From 55-13 sp037190145 (GTDB taxonomy: Bacteria; Armatimonadota; Fimbriimonadia; Fimbriimonadales; Fimbriimonadaceae), in assembly GCA_037190145.1 (NCBI GenBank), contig JBBCJU010000010.1, forward strand, positions 248,001-312,000: a stretch of 64,000 bases of DNA. The letters run 5' to 3'. Shown piece after piece: positions 53,325 through 62,439 of the stretch (its first letter is position 1; every line of letters begins with the position of its first letter). Below the pieces are notes generated by a model, which was not told the origin of the DNA, searched no databases, and saw nothing but the letters and a program-made list of their open reading frames with translations. A program made the translations under genes and the position numbers.

Positions 53325-56300
53325 TGAAAGCTTCCATCATTCATCGTGCGGCCGCCTCCACCCGAGTGTTGGCTATTTTGACCGCCGTCGGTCTTGCGGG
53401 TGCCTTATTGTCTTTTGGCATTACCGAGGAAGTTCCGTTTGGTGGCGTGTCAGGAAAGGTTCTTTTGAGAGAGAACGGGCGAGCTATTGAGGGGGCATAT
53501 ATCGATATATCTCCTTATGGGGAGTCAGAGTACCAACCAGGTAGACACCGAACTCTTAAGTCCGACAAGGATGGCCAGTTCCAGATTTCGCGTCTTCAGG
53601 CGGGTGAGTATGTGGTGCACGCTTATGCAAAAGCACACCGCCTAGATAACCAACGAATCAAGGTTACGGAAGGAAAACCGACCGTGATTGAGCTTCCGAT
53701 GAAGCCAGACGCCCCCAGATTGACGATAAACGCTAGTCAAAGGGTGTTTTTGCCAACCGAGGAGCCCAATTTTCAAGCCGATGGATTTTTGCCTGAAGAG
53801 CGAATGGCAATTCAGGTTTACAAGATAAACCTACAGGAGATCGTAAAGAAGGGGAGTCTTAGTCAGTTATTGGCGGGCTTCTCTCGTTACGAACGAACGA
53901 AGGATGATCCTAGCAAGTACGGACAAAGAGTCCGTAATCTGGATCACCGAATAACTAAGCGGGATGCTGAAGGTGTGTTTGTGGAGCCGATCGTGCTCCA
54001 GCCGCTTCCGGAAGGCTTCTATTTGGTGAAATGCAAAGCGGGCAAGATTGACCAGCATGCCTTTCTGAATGTATCGAAGATTGGCATGGTGACCAAGTCG
54101 GGCGAAAAACGCTCCATGTGCTTTGTTGCAGATTTGGAGACTGGACAGCCTATTGAGAACGCAGCCATCGGGTTGACGGTAGATGCTGGCTTGAAACAGA
54201 TTGGGATGACAGGTCCAGACGGCACACTGTCGTTGAGTCGCTCTCAAACTGATCAGCAATTGGTCATTGCTCGAAAGAATGATTCCATTGCTGTTGTTGA
54301 CTACTATGCTCGTCGTGACACTTCGGCAAACCCTGGACGTGTGTTCTTGTATTCGGACAGACCGATCTATCGTCCAGGCGATAAAGTTGAGTTCAAGGGC
54401 ATTGCCCGTACGCTCGCTGGAGTGGATTTCCAAGTTCCGGTGAGTGGAAAGGTGAATTGCGAAGTCAGGGATGGCGATGACAACTTAGTGGAGTCTTTCC
54501 AGTCCGATTTGACAACTCGTGGCACATTCTTCGGTTCCTTTACTTCTAACCGAGAAGCCAAGCCAGGGGTCTACACGTTGATTGCACGAGGTCCAGGTGG
54601 TGAAGGAAGGCTGGAAGTCCGAATCGCTTCCTATCGGAAGCCAGAGTTCAAGATCACCGTGACTCCATTGGAGGACTATTACGTCTTTGGACAGCGCGCC
54701 AAGATGCGGGTGAAGTGTGAGTACTACCATGGCGGCCCGGTGGTCGGCGCAAAGATTGATGCCTATGTGAGCCGATCTCCAAGGTGGACTTGGCAAAGCG
54801 AAGACGGTGAAGAGTACGCCGACGAAAGCGGTTCTGGCGAAGGAATTGAGGAGATCGAGGCGACCACCAACGCTAACGGTGAAGCAGTGGTTGAGTTCGA
54901 TACGCAAAGACCTGAAGAACAAACTTACGGGTCAGAAACAGACTACACCTATAGCTTGTTCGTTTCTGCTAGCGAAGGAAGTTCAGATACCGCGAAGTAC
55001 TTCGATGGCGAGGGTTCAGTCAAAGTCACCCGAGGTGGATTTGATACCTCAATTGAAACGACTGACTATCTTGGGCAGGTCGGATCTCCGGTTGAAGTTG
55101 TGATCAAAGCCACGAGCCATGAAGACGGAAAAGGTCTGGCAGGCAAGAATTTTCATATTGTGGTGGGCGAAGAGAATTGGAGTGGTGAGCAAGTCACTCT
55201 AGAGCCCATTGAAACTCTTTCGGCTACTACGGGAGAAGATGGGGTCGCGAAACTTACCTATACACCCAGTCGGGCCGGGTCAATCGTGTTCAAGGCAGAT
55301 ATCGAAGATGACTTGAAAAACAAGATTGAATCCAAAGCTTATTTCTACGTAGAAGGTTCTGGAGTTCCTGCCCGTCCAGGCGGAAAGCTGTCAGTCACTC
55401 TAGATAAACGGAAGTATGAGATTGGCGATACGGCGAAGGCTCTGATTCAAACGGACAAGGCTGGAGGTTTTGCTCTTGTTACAGTGGAAGCAAATGAAGT
55501 TCTTTTCCAGAAAGTTGTGAGCCTTACCCAGTCAGTCACCGTAGTCTCGATGCAAGTTGAGAAATCATTTGCTCCCAATGCTCAGGTGTCTGTGGTCTAC
55601 ATGCGAGACAAACAGTTCAACGAGGCAAGCCACGCGCTCTTAATGACCTTATCTCAGCAAAAGCTGCAAGTTTCTGTGAGCCCAGATCGTGAGAAAGTGT
55701 TGCCTGGGCAGCCGGTCACCTACTCCATCACGACCAAAGATCAGGCTGGGCAACCCGTCTCTGCGGATCTCTCGTTGGGTGTAGTGGACGAGTCTATCTA
55801 TGCAATTCGAAAGGACGATACGGATCCGTTTAACGGATTTTTCCCACGGCGGTACGTATCGGTACAAACAAGCTACTCCTTCCAAGAGATTTTCCTTGAT
55901 GGTGGAGACAAGGGTGCGGGGAATGTTCCCATCCGGTCCAACTTCATGGACACGGCCTATTGGAATCCAAAAATTCAAACGGATGCCAACGGAGAGGCTT
56001 CAGTAACCGTTTCTCTGCCCGACAACTTGACAACTTGGCGAGCCACGGTGCTAGGGGTTACCGATAGCACAGCGGTCGGTATGGCAACCGAGACGGTGGT
56101 GGCCAGCAAACCATTGATGATTCGACTCCAGGTGCCCCAGTACATGGTGGTGCAAGACGAGCAAAAGTTCTCAGCGACTGTTCAGAACGATACGGGGCAA
56201 GCTGCCGATGTTCGAGTAGGAATCACCGTCAATGGACTAAAGATTGATGGGGCCACCTCGCAGAATGTTCGTGTAGAACCTGGCAAACCGCGTGTCGTTG

Positions 56301-58012
56301 TTTGGACAGGAACGGCGGTCACCTCGGGCAAAGCTGAAATCACCGCCACGGCCGAGATTTCGGGCGGAGCTAACGATGGAGTGAAGCAGACGTTTGAAGT
56401 GAAGCCTCATGGACGAGATTTCCAGGAGTTGCAGGCTGGAATGGCGCGAGGCGTGGTGGATTTCGATGTGACCGTCAGGGAGGGGGCTGATCCCAACTCT
56501 GGCCGCTTAGTCCTCAAACTGAGTCCATCAATTGCGACAACGATGATCCAGTCGCTAGACGGACTGGTCCAATTCCCTTATGGCTGCGTCGAGCAAACAA
56601 TGAGCCGATTCTTGCCCGCGATTCTGGTGGACCAGGCTTTGGGTGAAACGGGGCTGGTTCGCCCAGATCTGAGGGCGAAAGTTCCAGGTATTGCCAAGGA
56701 AGGACTTGCTCGTCTTGCCAAGATGCAGCACAACGATGGCGGATGGGGTTGGTGGGAGTATGACGAGTCGGATCCCTTCATGACGGCACTCGTCTTGGAT
56801 GGCCTTCAACGGGCCAAGGCCGCCGGCTTTAAGATCAATGAGTCGATGCTAAACCGAGGTCTGGCTTGGGCAGAGACAAAGATGACCGAGGAAGTCGCAA
56901 AGACTTATCGTCAACGTGATCTGGTTTATCTTTACTACGCTTTAGCGGCCAACGGTAAAACCGCCGCGGCGAAGCCGGCTCTGAAGCTGAACTATGAGAA
57001 GGCGGGTTCCTCGGACCTAGCTTTGGGGGCTCTTACGGTCAACCTGCTAGGCAATAAGGAGTTGAGCGCGAAGCTTTTAGGACAGTTGAAAGCGAAGGCG
57101 AATGTCACACCGCAGACCTCAAACTGGCCGAATGATGAATACGCATGGGGACAAGAAAGTACAGCTCTTGCTTTGAGTGCGCTTGTAAAACTGGATCCGA
57201 ATAGTGAGTTGGTTGGTAAGACGATCCGCTATCTGATGCAAGCTCGCAGAGGAGAATACTGGTTCAGTACGCGTGATACGGCTTATGTATTGATTGGGAT
57301 GACTTCCTATCTCAAGCAAACCAAGGAGCTGGCTAATCTAAACGGTTCGTTTACGGTTGCAGTGAACGGAAAGGATGTTCAAACGATAACGTTTGATCAA
57401 AACTCCTTATTCCAGCCAGATATGCAGCTCACTGTTCCTATGAGCGATCTGCAGGTTGGTAAGAACAACGTGAAGATCACCCAGGCAGGAAATGCAGTTT
57501 GTTACTATTCTGCGGACCTGAAGCAGGTGGTATCGGATAAGGCTCTTGGCACCGTTGTAGATAGCAATGATCTGAAGGTTGAGCGAACCTACTACCGAAT
57601 GGAAGCTCGCCGTCAAGATGATGGCACCATGGCATTCCGTGCCTCGGATCGTCCAGTAGATCGAGTGAATTCAGGCGACGTTATCAAGGTGGTCTTAAAG
57701 GTCACATCGGGACGTGAGCGAGAGTTTGTTATGCTCGAAGATCCTGTCCCAAGCAACTGTCGAGTGACCGAACGGGACGAAATCTTTGAGGATGAACAAT
57801 GGGGTTGGTGGTGGGCCCGCACGGTGGTGTTAGATGATCGTGTGTCCTTCTTTGCCCGAACCCTGACGAAGGGGGAAAACGAGTTTAGCTACATCATGCG
57901 TGCGGAGTCTGCGGGCAAGTCAAATGCTTTGCCTTCTCGCATTGGCAACATGTATGATCCTGACGACTACGGCTCCAATGCTGAGGCTCCGTTGGAAGTG
58001 AGGGCGAAGTGA
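53324..58012 (+). CDS. Bacterial alpha-2-macroglobulin with thioester motif
   Basis: This 1562-residue protein is anchored by an N-terminal hydrophobic segment (VLAILTAVGLAGALLSFG) without a lipobox. It begins with a carboxypeptidase-like beta module, then macroglobulin domains, including YSDRPIYRPGDKVEF, the bait/MG region and the A2M signature NLTTWRATVLG (about 900). The thioester CVEQ lies near residues 1088-1091 in YGCVEQTMSRF, followed by the alpha/alpha thioester domain (GGWGWWEYDESDP). A Trp-rich C-terminal receptor-like domain follows. It traps attacking proteases in the periplasm or at the surface. The usual partner, pbpC, is absent; a VanW gene follows instead. Confidence 0.94.
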   Translation: MKASIIHRAAASTRVLAILTAVGLAGALLSFGITEEVPFGGVSGKVLLRENGRAIEGAYIDISPYGESEYQPGRHRTLKSDKDGQFQISRLQAGEYVVHAYAKAHRLDNQRIKVTEGKPTVIELPMKPDAPRLTINASQRVFLPTEEPNFQADGFLPEERMAIQVYKINLQEIVKKGSLSQLLAGFSRYERTKDDPSKYGQRVRNLDHRITKRDAEGVFVEPIVLQPLPEGFYLVKCKAGKIDQHAFLNVSKIGMVTKSGEKRSMCFVADLETGQPIENAAIGLTVDAGLKQIGMTGPDGTLSLSRSQTDQQLVIARKNDSIAVVDYYARRDTSANPGRVFLYSDRPIYRPGDKVEFKGIARTLAGVDFQVPVSGKVNCEVRDGDDNLVESFQSDLTTRGTFFGSFTSNREAKPGVYTLIARGPGGEGRLEVRIASYRKPEFKITVTPLEDYYVFGQRAKMRVKCEYYHGGPVVGAKIDAYVSRSPRWTWQSEDGEEYADESGSGEGIEEIEATTNANGEAVVEFDTQRPEEQTYGSETDYTYSLFVSASEGSSDTAKYFDGEGSVKVTRGGFDTSIETTDYLGQVGSPVEVVIKATSHEDGKGLAGKNFHIVVGEENWSGEQVTLEPIETLSATTGEDGVAKLTYTPSRAGSIVFKADIEDDLKNKIESKAYFYVEGSGVPARPGGKLSVTLDKRKYEIGDTAKALIQTDKAGGFALVTVEANEVLFQKVVSLTQSVTVVSMQVEKSFAPNAQVSVVYMRDKQFNEASHALLMTLSQQKLQVSVSPDREKVLPGQPVTYSITTKDQAGQPVSADLSLGVVDESIYAIRKDDTDPFNGFFPRRYVSVQTSYSFQEIFLDGGDKGAGNVPIRSNFMDTAYWNPKIQTDANGEASVTVSLPDNLTTWRATVLGVTDSTAVGMATETVVASKPLMIRLQVPQYMVVQDEQKFSATVQNDTGQAADVRVGITVNGLKIDGATSQNVRVEPGKPRVVVWTGTAVTSGKAEITATAEISGGANDGVKQTFEVKPHGRDFQELQAGMARGVVDFDVTVREGADPNSGRLVLKLSPSIATTMIQSLDGLVQFPYGCVEQTMSRFLPAILVDQALGETGLVRPDLRAKVPGIAKEGLARLAKMQHNDGGWGWWEYDESDPFMTALVLDGLQRAKAAGFKINESMLNRGLAWAETKMTEEVAKTYRQRDLVYLYYALAANGKTAAAKPALKLNYEKAGSSDLALGALTVNLLGNKELSAKLLGQLKAKANVTPQTSNWPNDEYAWGQESTALALSALVKLDPNSELVGKTIRYLMQARRGEYWFSTRDTAYVLIGMTSYLKQTKELANLNGSFTVAVNGKDVQTITFDQNSLFQPDMQLTVPMSDLQVGKNNVKITQAGNAVCYYSADLKQVVSDKALGTVVDSNDLKVERTYYRMEARRQDDGTMAFRASDRPVDRVNSGDVIKVVLKVTSGREREFVMLEDPVPSNCRVTERDEIFEDEQWGWWWARTVVLDDRVSFFARTLTKGENEFSYIMRAESAGKSNALPSRIGNMYDPDDYGSNAEAPLEVRAK

Positions 58013-58746
58013 TTCTCAAATCGGTCGGTCTGCTGACGGTCCTTGGTATTGCGGGATTTGGCACGGTAGCTTTGGTCTCCGCTCCAAAGGAGAAGTGCTT
58101 ATCCAGCTTCTCAACAACCGTTCGTGACCGATCTAGAAACCAACGCCATAATGCCCTACTCTCTGCACAAGTGCTGAATGGGGCAGTTATCCAACCGGGC
58201 GAAACTTTTTCCTTCAACAAAAGGGTGGGTTCTTTCTCAAAAGATGGCGGTTACCGAAAAGCACCGGTTAGTTACAATGGTCAATTGATTAACAGCTTCG
58301 GGGGTGGCGTTTGCCAAACCTCCACCACCGCCTACAATGCGGCTCTTCACGCTGGACTAGAGATTGTGGAGCGGAATCGACATCGGTTTGCTCCCAATTA
58401 CGTAGCTCCTGGTCTGGATGCAGCCGTTGCTTACTACAACATCGACCTTAAAATTCGGAATCCTTATCCATTTCCAGTGAAGGTCAAGGCGACTATGGAA
58501 AAGAATCGCCTAACGGTTGGGATCTTTGGAACGGGCACTCCGTTCCCAGTCAAGCTAGATACCGATGTGCGGCAGGTTCGCAATCCAGGAACATTTGAAA
58601 TTGGGGATCGAACGTCAGCAGGACGAAAGCGAAATACGGGTAAGCCGGGATACTTTGTCCAGGTCTTCCGAACAGTTGATGGCAAACGTGAACTGGTGAG
58701 TAGCGATAATTATCCGGCAATGGAGACCGTCGTAGATCGAAGATAG
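58009..58746 (+). CDS. VanW family protein
   Basis: This 245-residue protein has an N-terminal hydrophobic segment (signal or anchor) and a VanW domain: LNGAVIQPGETFSFN, GGVCQTSTTAYNAALHAGLE, and the G5-like C-terminal strand NPYPFPVKVKATMEKN. The start is GTG 58009, overlapping the macroglobulin stop by four bases. VanW proteins accompany vancomycin-resistance clusters and many cell-envelope loci, but their biochemical role is undetermined. Coupling with the alpha-2-macroglobulin suggests a shared envelope-defence role. Confidence 0.93.
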   Translation: MILKSVGLLTVLGIAGFGTVALVSAPKEKCLSSFSTTVRDRSRNQRHNALLSAQVLNGAVIQPGETFSFNKRVGSFSKDGGYRKAPVSYNGQLINSFGGGVCQTSTTAYNAALHAGLEIVERNRHRFAPNYVAPGLDAAVAYYNIDLKIRNPYPFPVKVKATMEKNRLTVGIFGTGTPFPVKLDTDVRQVRNPGTFEIGDRTSAGRKRNTGKPGYFVQVFRTVDGKRELVSSDNYPAMETVVDRR

Positions 58747-58755
58747 GGTTATCCT

Positions 58756-59250
58756 ATGGGCGGTATGCGACGACTCGCGATCTATCCTGGCTCTTTCGAT
58801 CCGCCTACTTTAGGGCACCTAGACGTTATTCAGCGGGCAGCGAACCTGTTCGATGAGATCATTGTTGCGGTTGGGGTGAACTCAGCAAAAAATCCGCTTC
58901 TGACTGCCGAAGAGCGTGTAAGCGCTTTGCGGGAGAGTGTTTCGCATCTCGAAAACGTGCAGGTGGATAGCTTCTCAGGCTTGTTGGTGGACTACGTGCG
59001 ATCCAAAGAGGCGAAATCGGTGGTTCGAGGTTTACGGGCAACTGCTGATTTTGAGTATGAGTTTCAGATGGCGATGGTCAATCGCCGTTTGGCGAATGAG
59101 ATTGATTCCGTCTTCCTAATGACCAAATGGGAATATAGTTATCTCAGTAGCAGTATCGTTAGAGAGGTGGCTCACTTGGGAGGTGACTACTCGGAAATGG
59201 TGCCAAAACCGGTGGCAGAAGTTATCCACCGCGTATTGCGGAAAACATAG
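58756..59250 (+). CDS. coaD: Phosphopantetheine adenylyltransferase
   Basis: This is a 164-residue CoaD of usual length. The nucleotidyltransferase motif is GSFDPPTLGHLDVIQRA and the second SSSIVREVAHLGGD. It adenylylates 4'-phosphopantetheine in coenzyme A synthesis, the penultimate step. The ATG at 58756 and a second in-frame ATG at 58765 (MRRLAIYPG) are both possible; the latter gives the canonical start. Confidence 0.97.
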   Translation: MGGMRRLAIYPGSFDPPTLGHLDVIQRAANLFDEIIVAVGVNSAKNPLLTAEERVSALRESVSHLENVQVDSFSGLLVDYVRSKEAKSVVRGLRATADFEYEFQMAMVNRRLANEIDSVFLMTKWEYSYLSSSIVREVAHLGGDYSEMVPKPVAEVIHRVLRKT

Positions 59251-59327
59251 TGGATAAGTTTCCCGCCCTTTTTGGGTGATACGTGCCACAATGAAGGTCT
59301 TAGGCTCGTCTGTCCTACCGGAGCATT

Positions 59328-59879
59328 ATGGATATTTTGCGACTGCTTGATCAGCTACACGAACTTGCCGTTGACTCTCCGAAGAGTATCGGTCCTATCG
59401 TCTGGGGTTTGAACAAAGACGAAATCAGCATGCAGATCGCAAAGGTAAGAGCTTCGCTCCCTAGCGAGGTTAAAGCAGCTGCGGCAACCGTTCGCGAAAC
59501 GGATCGCATCGTGGAGACCGCCAAAGAAGACGCTTCGATGACCATGGAGAGCGCACGAAAAGAAGGCGAGAGGATTGTGGCGGAAGCAAAGCTTGAGGCC
59601 GAGCGACTGATTGAGCAATCTCGCCTCCAACAGCAGCAGATGGTTAGCGAGAGCGAAATCTTGAAGCTATCTAAAGCTCAAAGCGAAGAAATCCGAAACT
59701 CTGCAGATCGAGAAGCCGTGAATATGCGTCGCGGGGCTGAGAAGTATGCGCTTGATGTCCTAACCCAACTTGAAGGCGTTGTAGGCAAGGTGGCAACCAC
59801 CATCGAACGCGGTAAGCGAGAGATGGAGCGACCAGAGCCGGTTTCTGCTAGCAACGTGCGCGAAAAAGCACGCGCCTAG
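59328..59879 (+). CDS. CoaD-associated coiled-coil protein
   Basis: This 183-residue protein has a short N-terminal globular part (MDILRLLDQLHELAVDSPKS) and a long coiled coil at residues 45-165 (ERIVAEAKLEAERLIEQSRL...). The layout matches the small DivIVA/ATP-synthase-b-like coiled-coil proteins encoded next to coaD in Firmicutes and Actinobacteria; the link to coaD is therefore conserved across phyla. A role in cell-division or membrane-proximal scaffolding is plausible; the actual function is not established. Confidence 0.82.
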   Translation: MDILRLLDQLHELAVDSPKSIGPIVWGLNKDEISMQIAKVRASLPSEVKAAAATVRETDRIVETAKEDASMTMESARKEGERIVAEAKLEAERLIEQSRLQQQQMVSESEILKLSKAQSEEIRNSADREAVNMRRGAEKYALDVLTQLEGVVGKVATTIERGKREMERPEPVSASNVREKARA

Positions 59880-59902
59880 TTTCCCCTCTTGAACCTTAAT
59901 GA

Positions 59903-59920
59903 GTCCACTTTAAAGTGGAC
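59903..59920. terminator. Weak hairpin after the coiled-coil gene
   Basis: GTCCACTTT/AAAGTGGAC is a perfect palindrome that can fold with a TTAA loop. A short T-rich stretch (ATTCTTTGG) follows, so weak termination is possible; a regulator site is the alternative. Confidence 0.45.
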
Positions 59921-59964
59921 CATTCTTTGGTATCTCAAAGACTTTTATGTCAATCTCGTAAATA

Positions 59965-59986
59965 TTTGATTGACCCGTAAATCAAA
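59965..59986. promoter_or_regulatory. Inverted repeat TTTGATT-N8-AATCAAA upstream of the sugar ABC operon
   Basis: Two perfect seven-base arms lie 41 bases before the sugar-binding/permease fusion. The position suits a substrate-responsive repressor (LacI- or GntR-type), but no regulator gene is adjacent. Confidence 0.45.
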
Positions 59987-60027
59987 CTGTCGTAGAATCT
60001 AGCTGCCGCTACGATGCGGAACCTGTT

Positions 60028-62439
60028 ATGGTGCTACGAAGAACGACCTTCGCATTTATATTCCTGTGCTTGTTTGGCTTGCTGCAAGCTAAGGATGTCA
60101 CTCTCCGGTTTACCGTTTGGGACGGAGATGAATCGTTGAAAATCCTGCGAACTCTGTGCCGACAGTTCGAGGCAGAGAATCCAGGAATCAAGGTCAAACT
60201 AGAAAACTTTAGCGACTACAACCTCTATCACCAGAAGATGTTGGTTCAGTACGCTGGGAACTCTGCACCAGATGTGGCCATGATGGACATGGGGCATTTT
60301 CAGGCACTTGCCAATCGAAAAGCGATCATCCCCCTCAACGATCGTTTCTCTAAAACCCCTGGCTTTGATATCAACGAGTATTACAAACCGATCGTTGATG
60401 CGCATTCTCTAGATGGCAACTGCTATGTCTTGCCCAGAGATATAGCCCCGCAAGGTCTGATCTACTACAACAAAAAGCTTTTTGACGAAGCGGGTGTCCC
60501 TTATCCTGATGGATCTTGGACTTGGGATTTCAAGGTTCGTCCAGAGCTCAAGGAGAAAGATTTCTTATGGGTGATGGAGAAACTGACCAAGTTTGGGAAA
60601 GATAACAAACCAACTCAATATGGGTATGTTGCGGCATGGCCAGCCCAGGCGATTGATTCGCTGATGTTTAGCTTTGGGTTGGATTATGTGGATGACTACG
60701 CACATCCCACCAAGATCTACTACAACCTGCCGGACATGATCCGCATTTATGAGTTTTATGTAGATCTCACCACGAAGAAAAAATGGATTCCCAGCAACCA
60801 AGAAGTTAGCAGCGTCCTTCAGTCAACAACTCAGCAACTCTTTGTCCAGGAAAAGGTCGCCATGTTTCAGAACGGCATCTGGGATGTGCCGAATATGCGA
60901 AAGATGCTAAAGCCAGGAACCAAAGAGTTCTTTGAGTGGGACATTGCACTCTATCCGGCTTGTGCGCGAGACGTAACCGGTAAACCTCGCCGTGCTTTCC
61001 CAACTGGAGGTTCCGGTTATTCTATCTTCTCTTCCACTAAGCATCCTGAAGAGTCTTGGAAGCTTGTTCAGTTTATGGCTGGCCCGACGGCTATGGCGGC
61101 GATGGCAAAAGCTGGAATTGCCCAACCAGCAATTCGCAAACTTGCCCTAACCCCTGATCTATGGCTTCCAGGCCCGAAGACTCCTTTGGAGCAGCAGTAC
61201 CCCGCAAACCGCATCGCCACCGATCAGGCCGTTCCCTTCGTGAAGTTTGATGTGACGGCTGAGTATTGGCCCGAAGTGGTTGGGCTGATTAACGGGCGCC
61301 GAGACAGTATCTATAACGGCATTTTGTCCCCTAAAGAGGGATTGACCACCGGAACCCGAGAAGCTCAGTTGCGGCTGGATCAACTCTTGCGAGAGGAGAA
61401 GTTGCCCGTGTTCAACTGGACCGTGGGCCTTATTGTTGCCGCGATTGTTGTGAGTGTGGTTTTGTTCGCCATCTACTGGCCAGAACGCAATCGGCGATAC
61501 ACCTATCGTGAGAAAAAAGAGAGTCGGACTGCTTATTGGTTCATCTCTCCTTGGCTTATTGGGTTGCTGTTGTTTACCCTTGGCCCGATGGTCTTGTCTC
61601 TGCTGATGTCCACTATGAACTGGGACATGATTCGGGGTGCTCAATGGCGTGGCGCGGGTAATTTTCGAGAGGCATTTACCGAAGATCCCAGATTCTGGAT
61701 ATCGCTTAAAGTTACATTGACTTACACTCTAGTTGGGACGCCGGTAGGCATCTTGTTTGCGCTTCTCCTGGCGTTGTTGCTGAACCAGAAGGTCAAGGGA
61801 GTGCCGCTCTTTAGAGCGATGTTCTATATCCCCACTATCGCAAGCGCGGTAGCCATGACCCTGGTGGCGAGAAAGCTCTTTGCTCCAGAGGGTGGTCTTA
61901 TCAACACCATCCTTTATAGCTCTGTCCTAAAGCCAATAGGAGAGGCGATTAGTCGCTGGGCAGAAACACCAAACGACATGGTGAACTGGTTTGGAAACGA
62001 GCATACAGCGATGCCATCGCTGATCATCTACGGGCTTTTGTCGGTTGGAGGATCCATGATCATCCTTTTAGCCGGCTTGCAAGGAATCCCACAGTTCTAT
62101 TACGAGGCTGCAACTGTGGATGGAGCAAATGCATTCCAGCGAATGAGAGCGATTACGTTGCCGCTACTTACCCCGTCTCTTTTCTTCTGTCTGATTACTG
62201 GCTTCATCGCGGCGTTCCAAGTCTTTACCCAGGTTTACATCATCACAAATGGACCCTATGGCGGGCCGAACAACTCCATGTGGGTGAGCATGATAAGCAT
62301 CTATTCAGCGGCGTTTACGACGCTACGAATGGGCTATGCGGCCGCATTGGCCTGGGTGCTGTTCGTCATCGTCCTCATCTTTACAGTTCTTCAGATGAGG
62401 ATGAGCAAGTGGGTCCACTATGAAGCGGAGGCAAAATGA
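60028..62439 (+). CDS. Fused sugar ABC transporter: solute-binding protein plus MalF-like permease
   Basis: Residues 25-445 are a family 1 extracellular solute-binding domain (VTLRFTVWDGDESLKIL, DVAMMDMG, FPTGGSGYSIFSST) behind a signal peptide (IFLCLFGLLQAKD). A transmembrane helix at about 463-485 (NWTVGLIVAAIVVSVVLFAIYW) leads into a MalF-type permease with the TAYWFISPWLIGLLLF entry and the ATPase-contacting EAA loop YYEAATVDGANAFQRM near 692. In most systems the two are separate genes. The binding domain is thereby tethered to the membrane next to its channel. The stop overlaps the next gene by four bases. No ATPase gene is present, so a shared MsmX/UgpC-type ATPase is expected. Confidence 0.94.
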   Translation: MVLRRTTFAFIFLCLFGLLQAKDVTLRFTVWDGDESLKILRTLCRQFEAENPGIKVKLENFSDYNLYHQKMLVQYAGNSAPDVAMMDMGHFQALANRKAIIPLNDRFSKTPGFDINEYYKPIVDAHSLDGNCYVLPRDIAPQGLIYYNKKLFDEAGVPYPDGSWTWDFKVRPELKEKDFLWVMEKLTKFGKDNKPTQYGYVAAWPAQAIDSLMFSFGLDYVDDYAHPTKIYYNLPDMIRIYEFYVDLTTKKKWIPSNQEVSSVLQSTTQQLFVQEKVAMFQNGIWDVPNMRKMLKPGTKEFFEWDIALYPACARDVTGKPRRAFPTGGSGYSIFSSTKHPEESWKLVQFMAGPTAMAAMAKAGIAQPAIRKLALTPDLWLPGPKTPLEQQYPANRIATDQAVPFVKFDVTAEYWPEVVGLINGRRDSIYNGILSPKEGLTTGTREAQLRLDQLLREEKLPVFNWTVGLIVAAIVVSVVLFAIYWPERNRRYTYREKKESRTAYWFISPWLIGLLLFTLGPMVLSLLMSTMNWDMIRGAQWRGAGNFREAFTEDPRFWISLKVTLTYTLVGTPVGILFALLLALLLNQKVKGVPLFRAMFYIPTIASAVAMTLVARKLFAPEGGLINTILYSSVLKPIGEAISRWAETPNDMVNWFGNEHTAMPSLIIYGLLSVGGSMIILLAGLQGIPQFYYEAATVDGANAFQRMRAITLPLLTPSLFFCLITGFIAAFQVFTQVYIITNGPYGGPNNSMWVSMISIYSAAFTTLRMGYAAALAWVLFVIVLIFTVLQMRMSKWVHYEAEAK

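Noticed and set aside
53867..54433. A 188-codon minus-strand frame inside the alpha-2-macroglobulin gene
   Set aside because: It lies wholly inside a well-supported gene and has no recognisable domain or ribosome-binding site.
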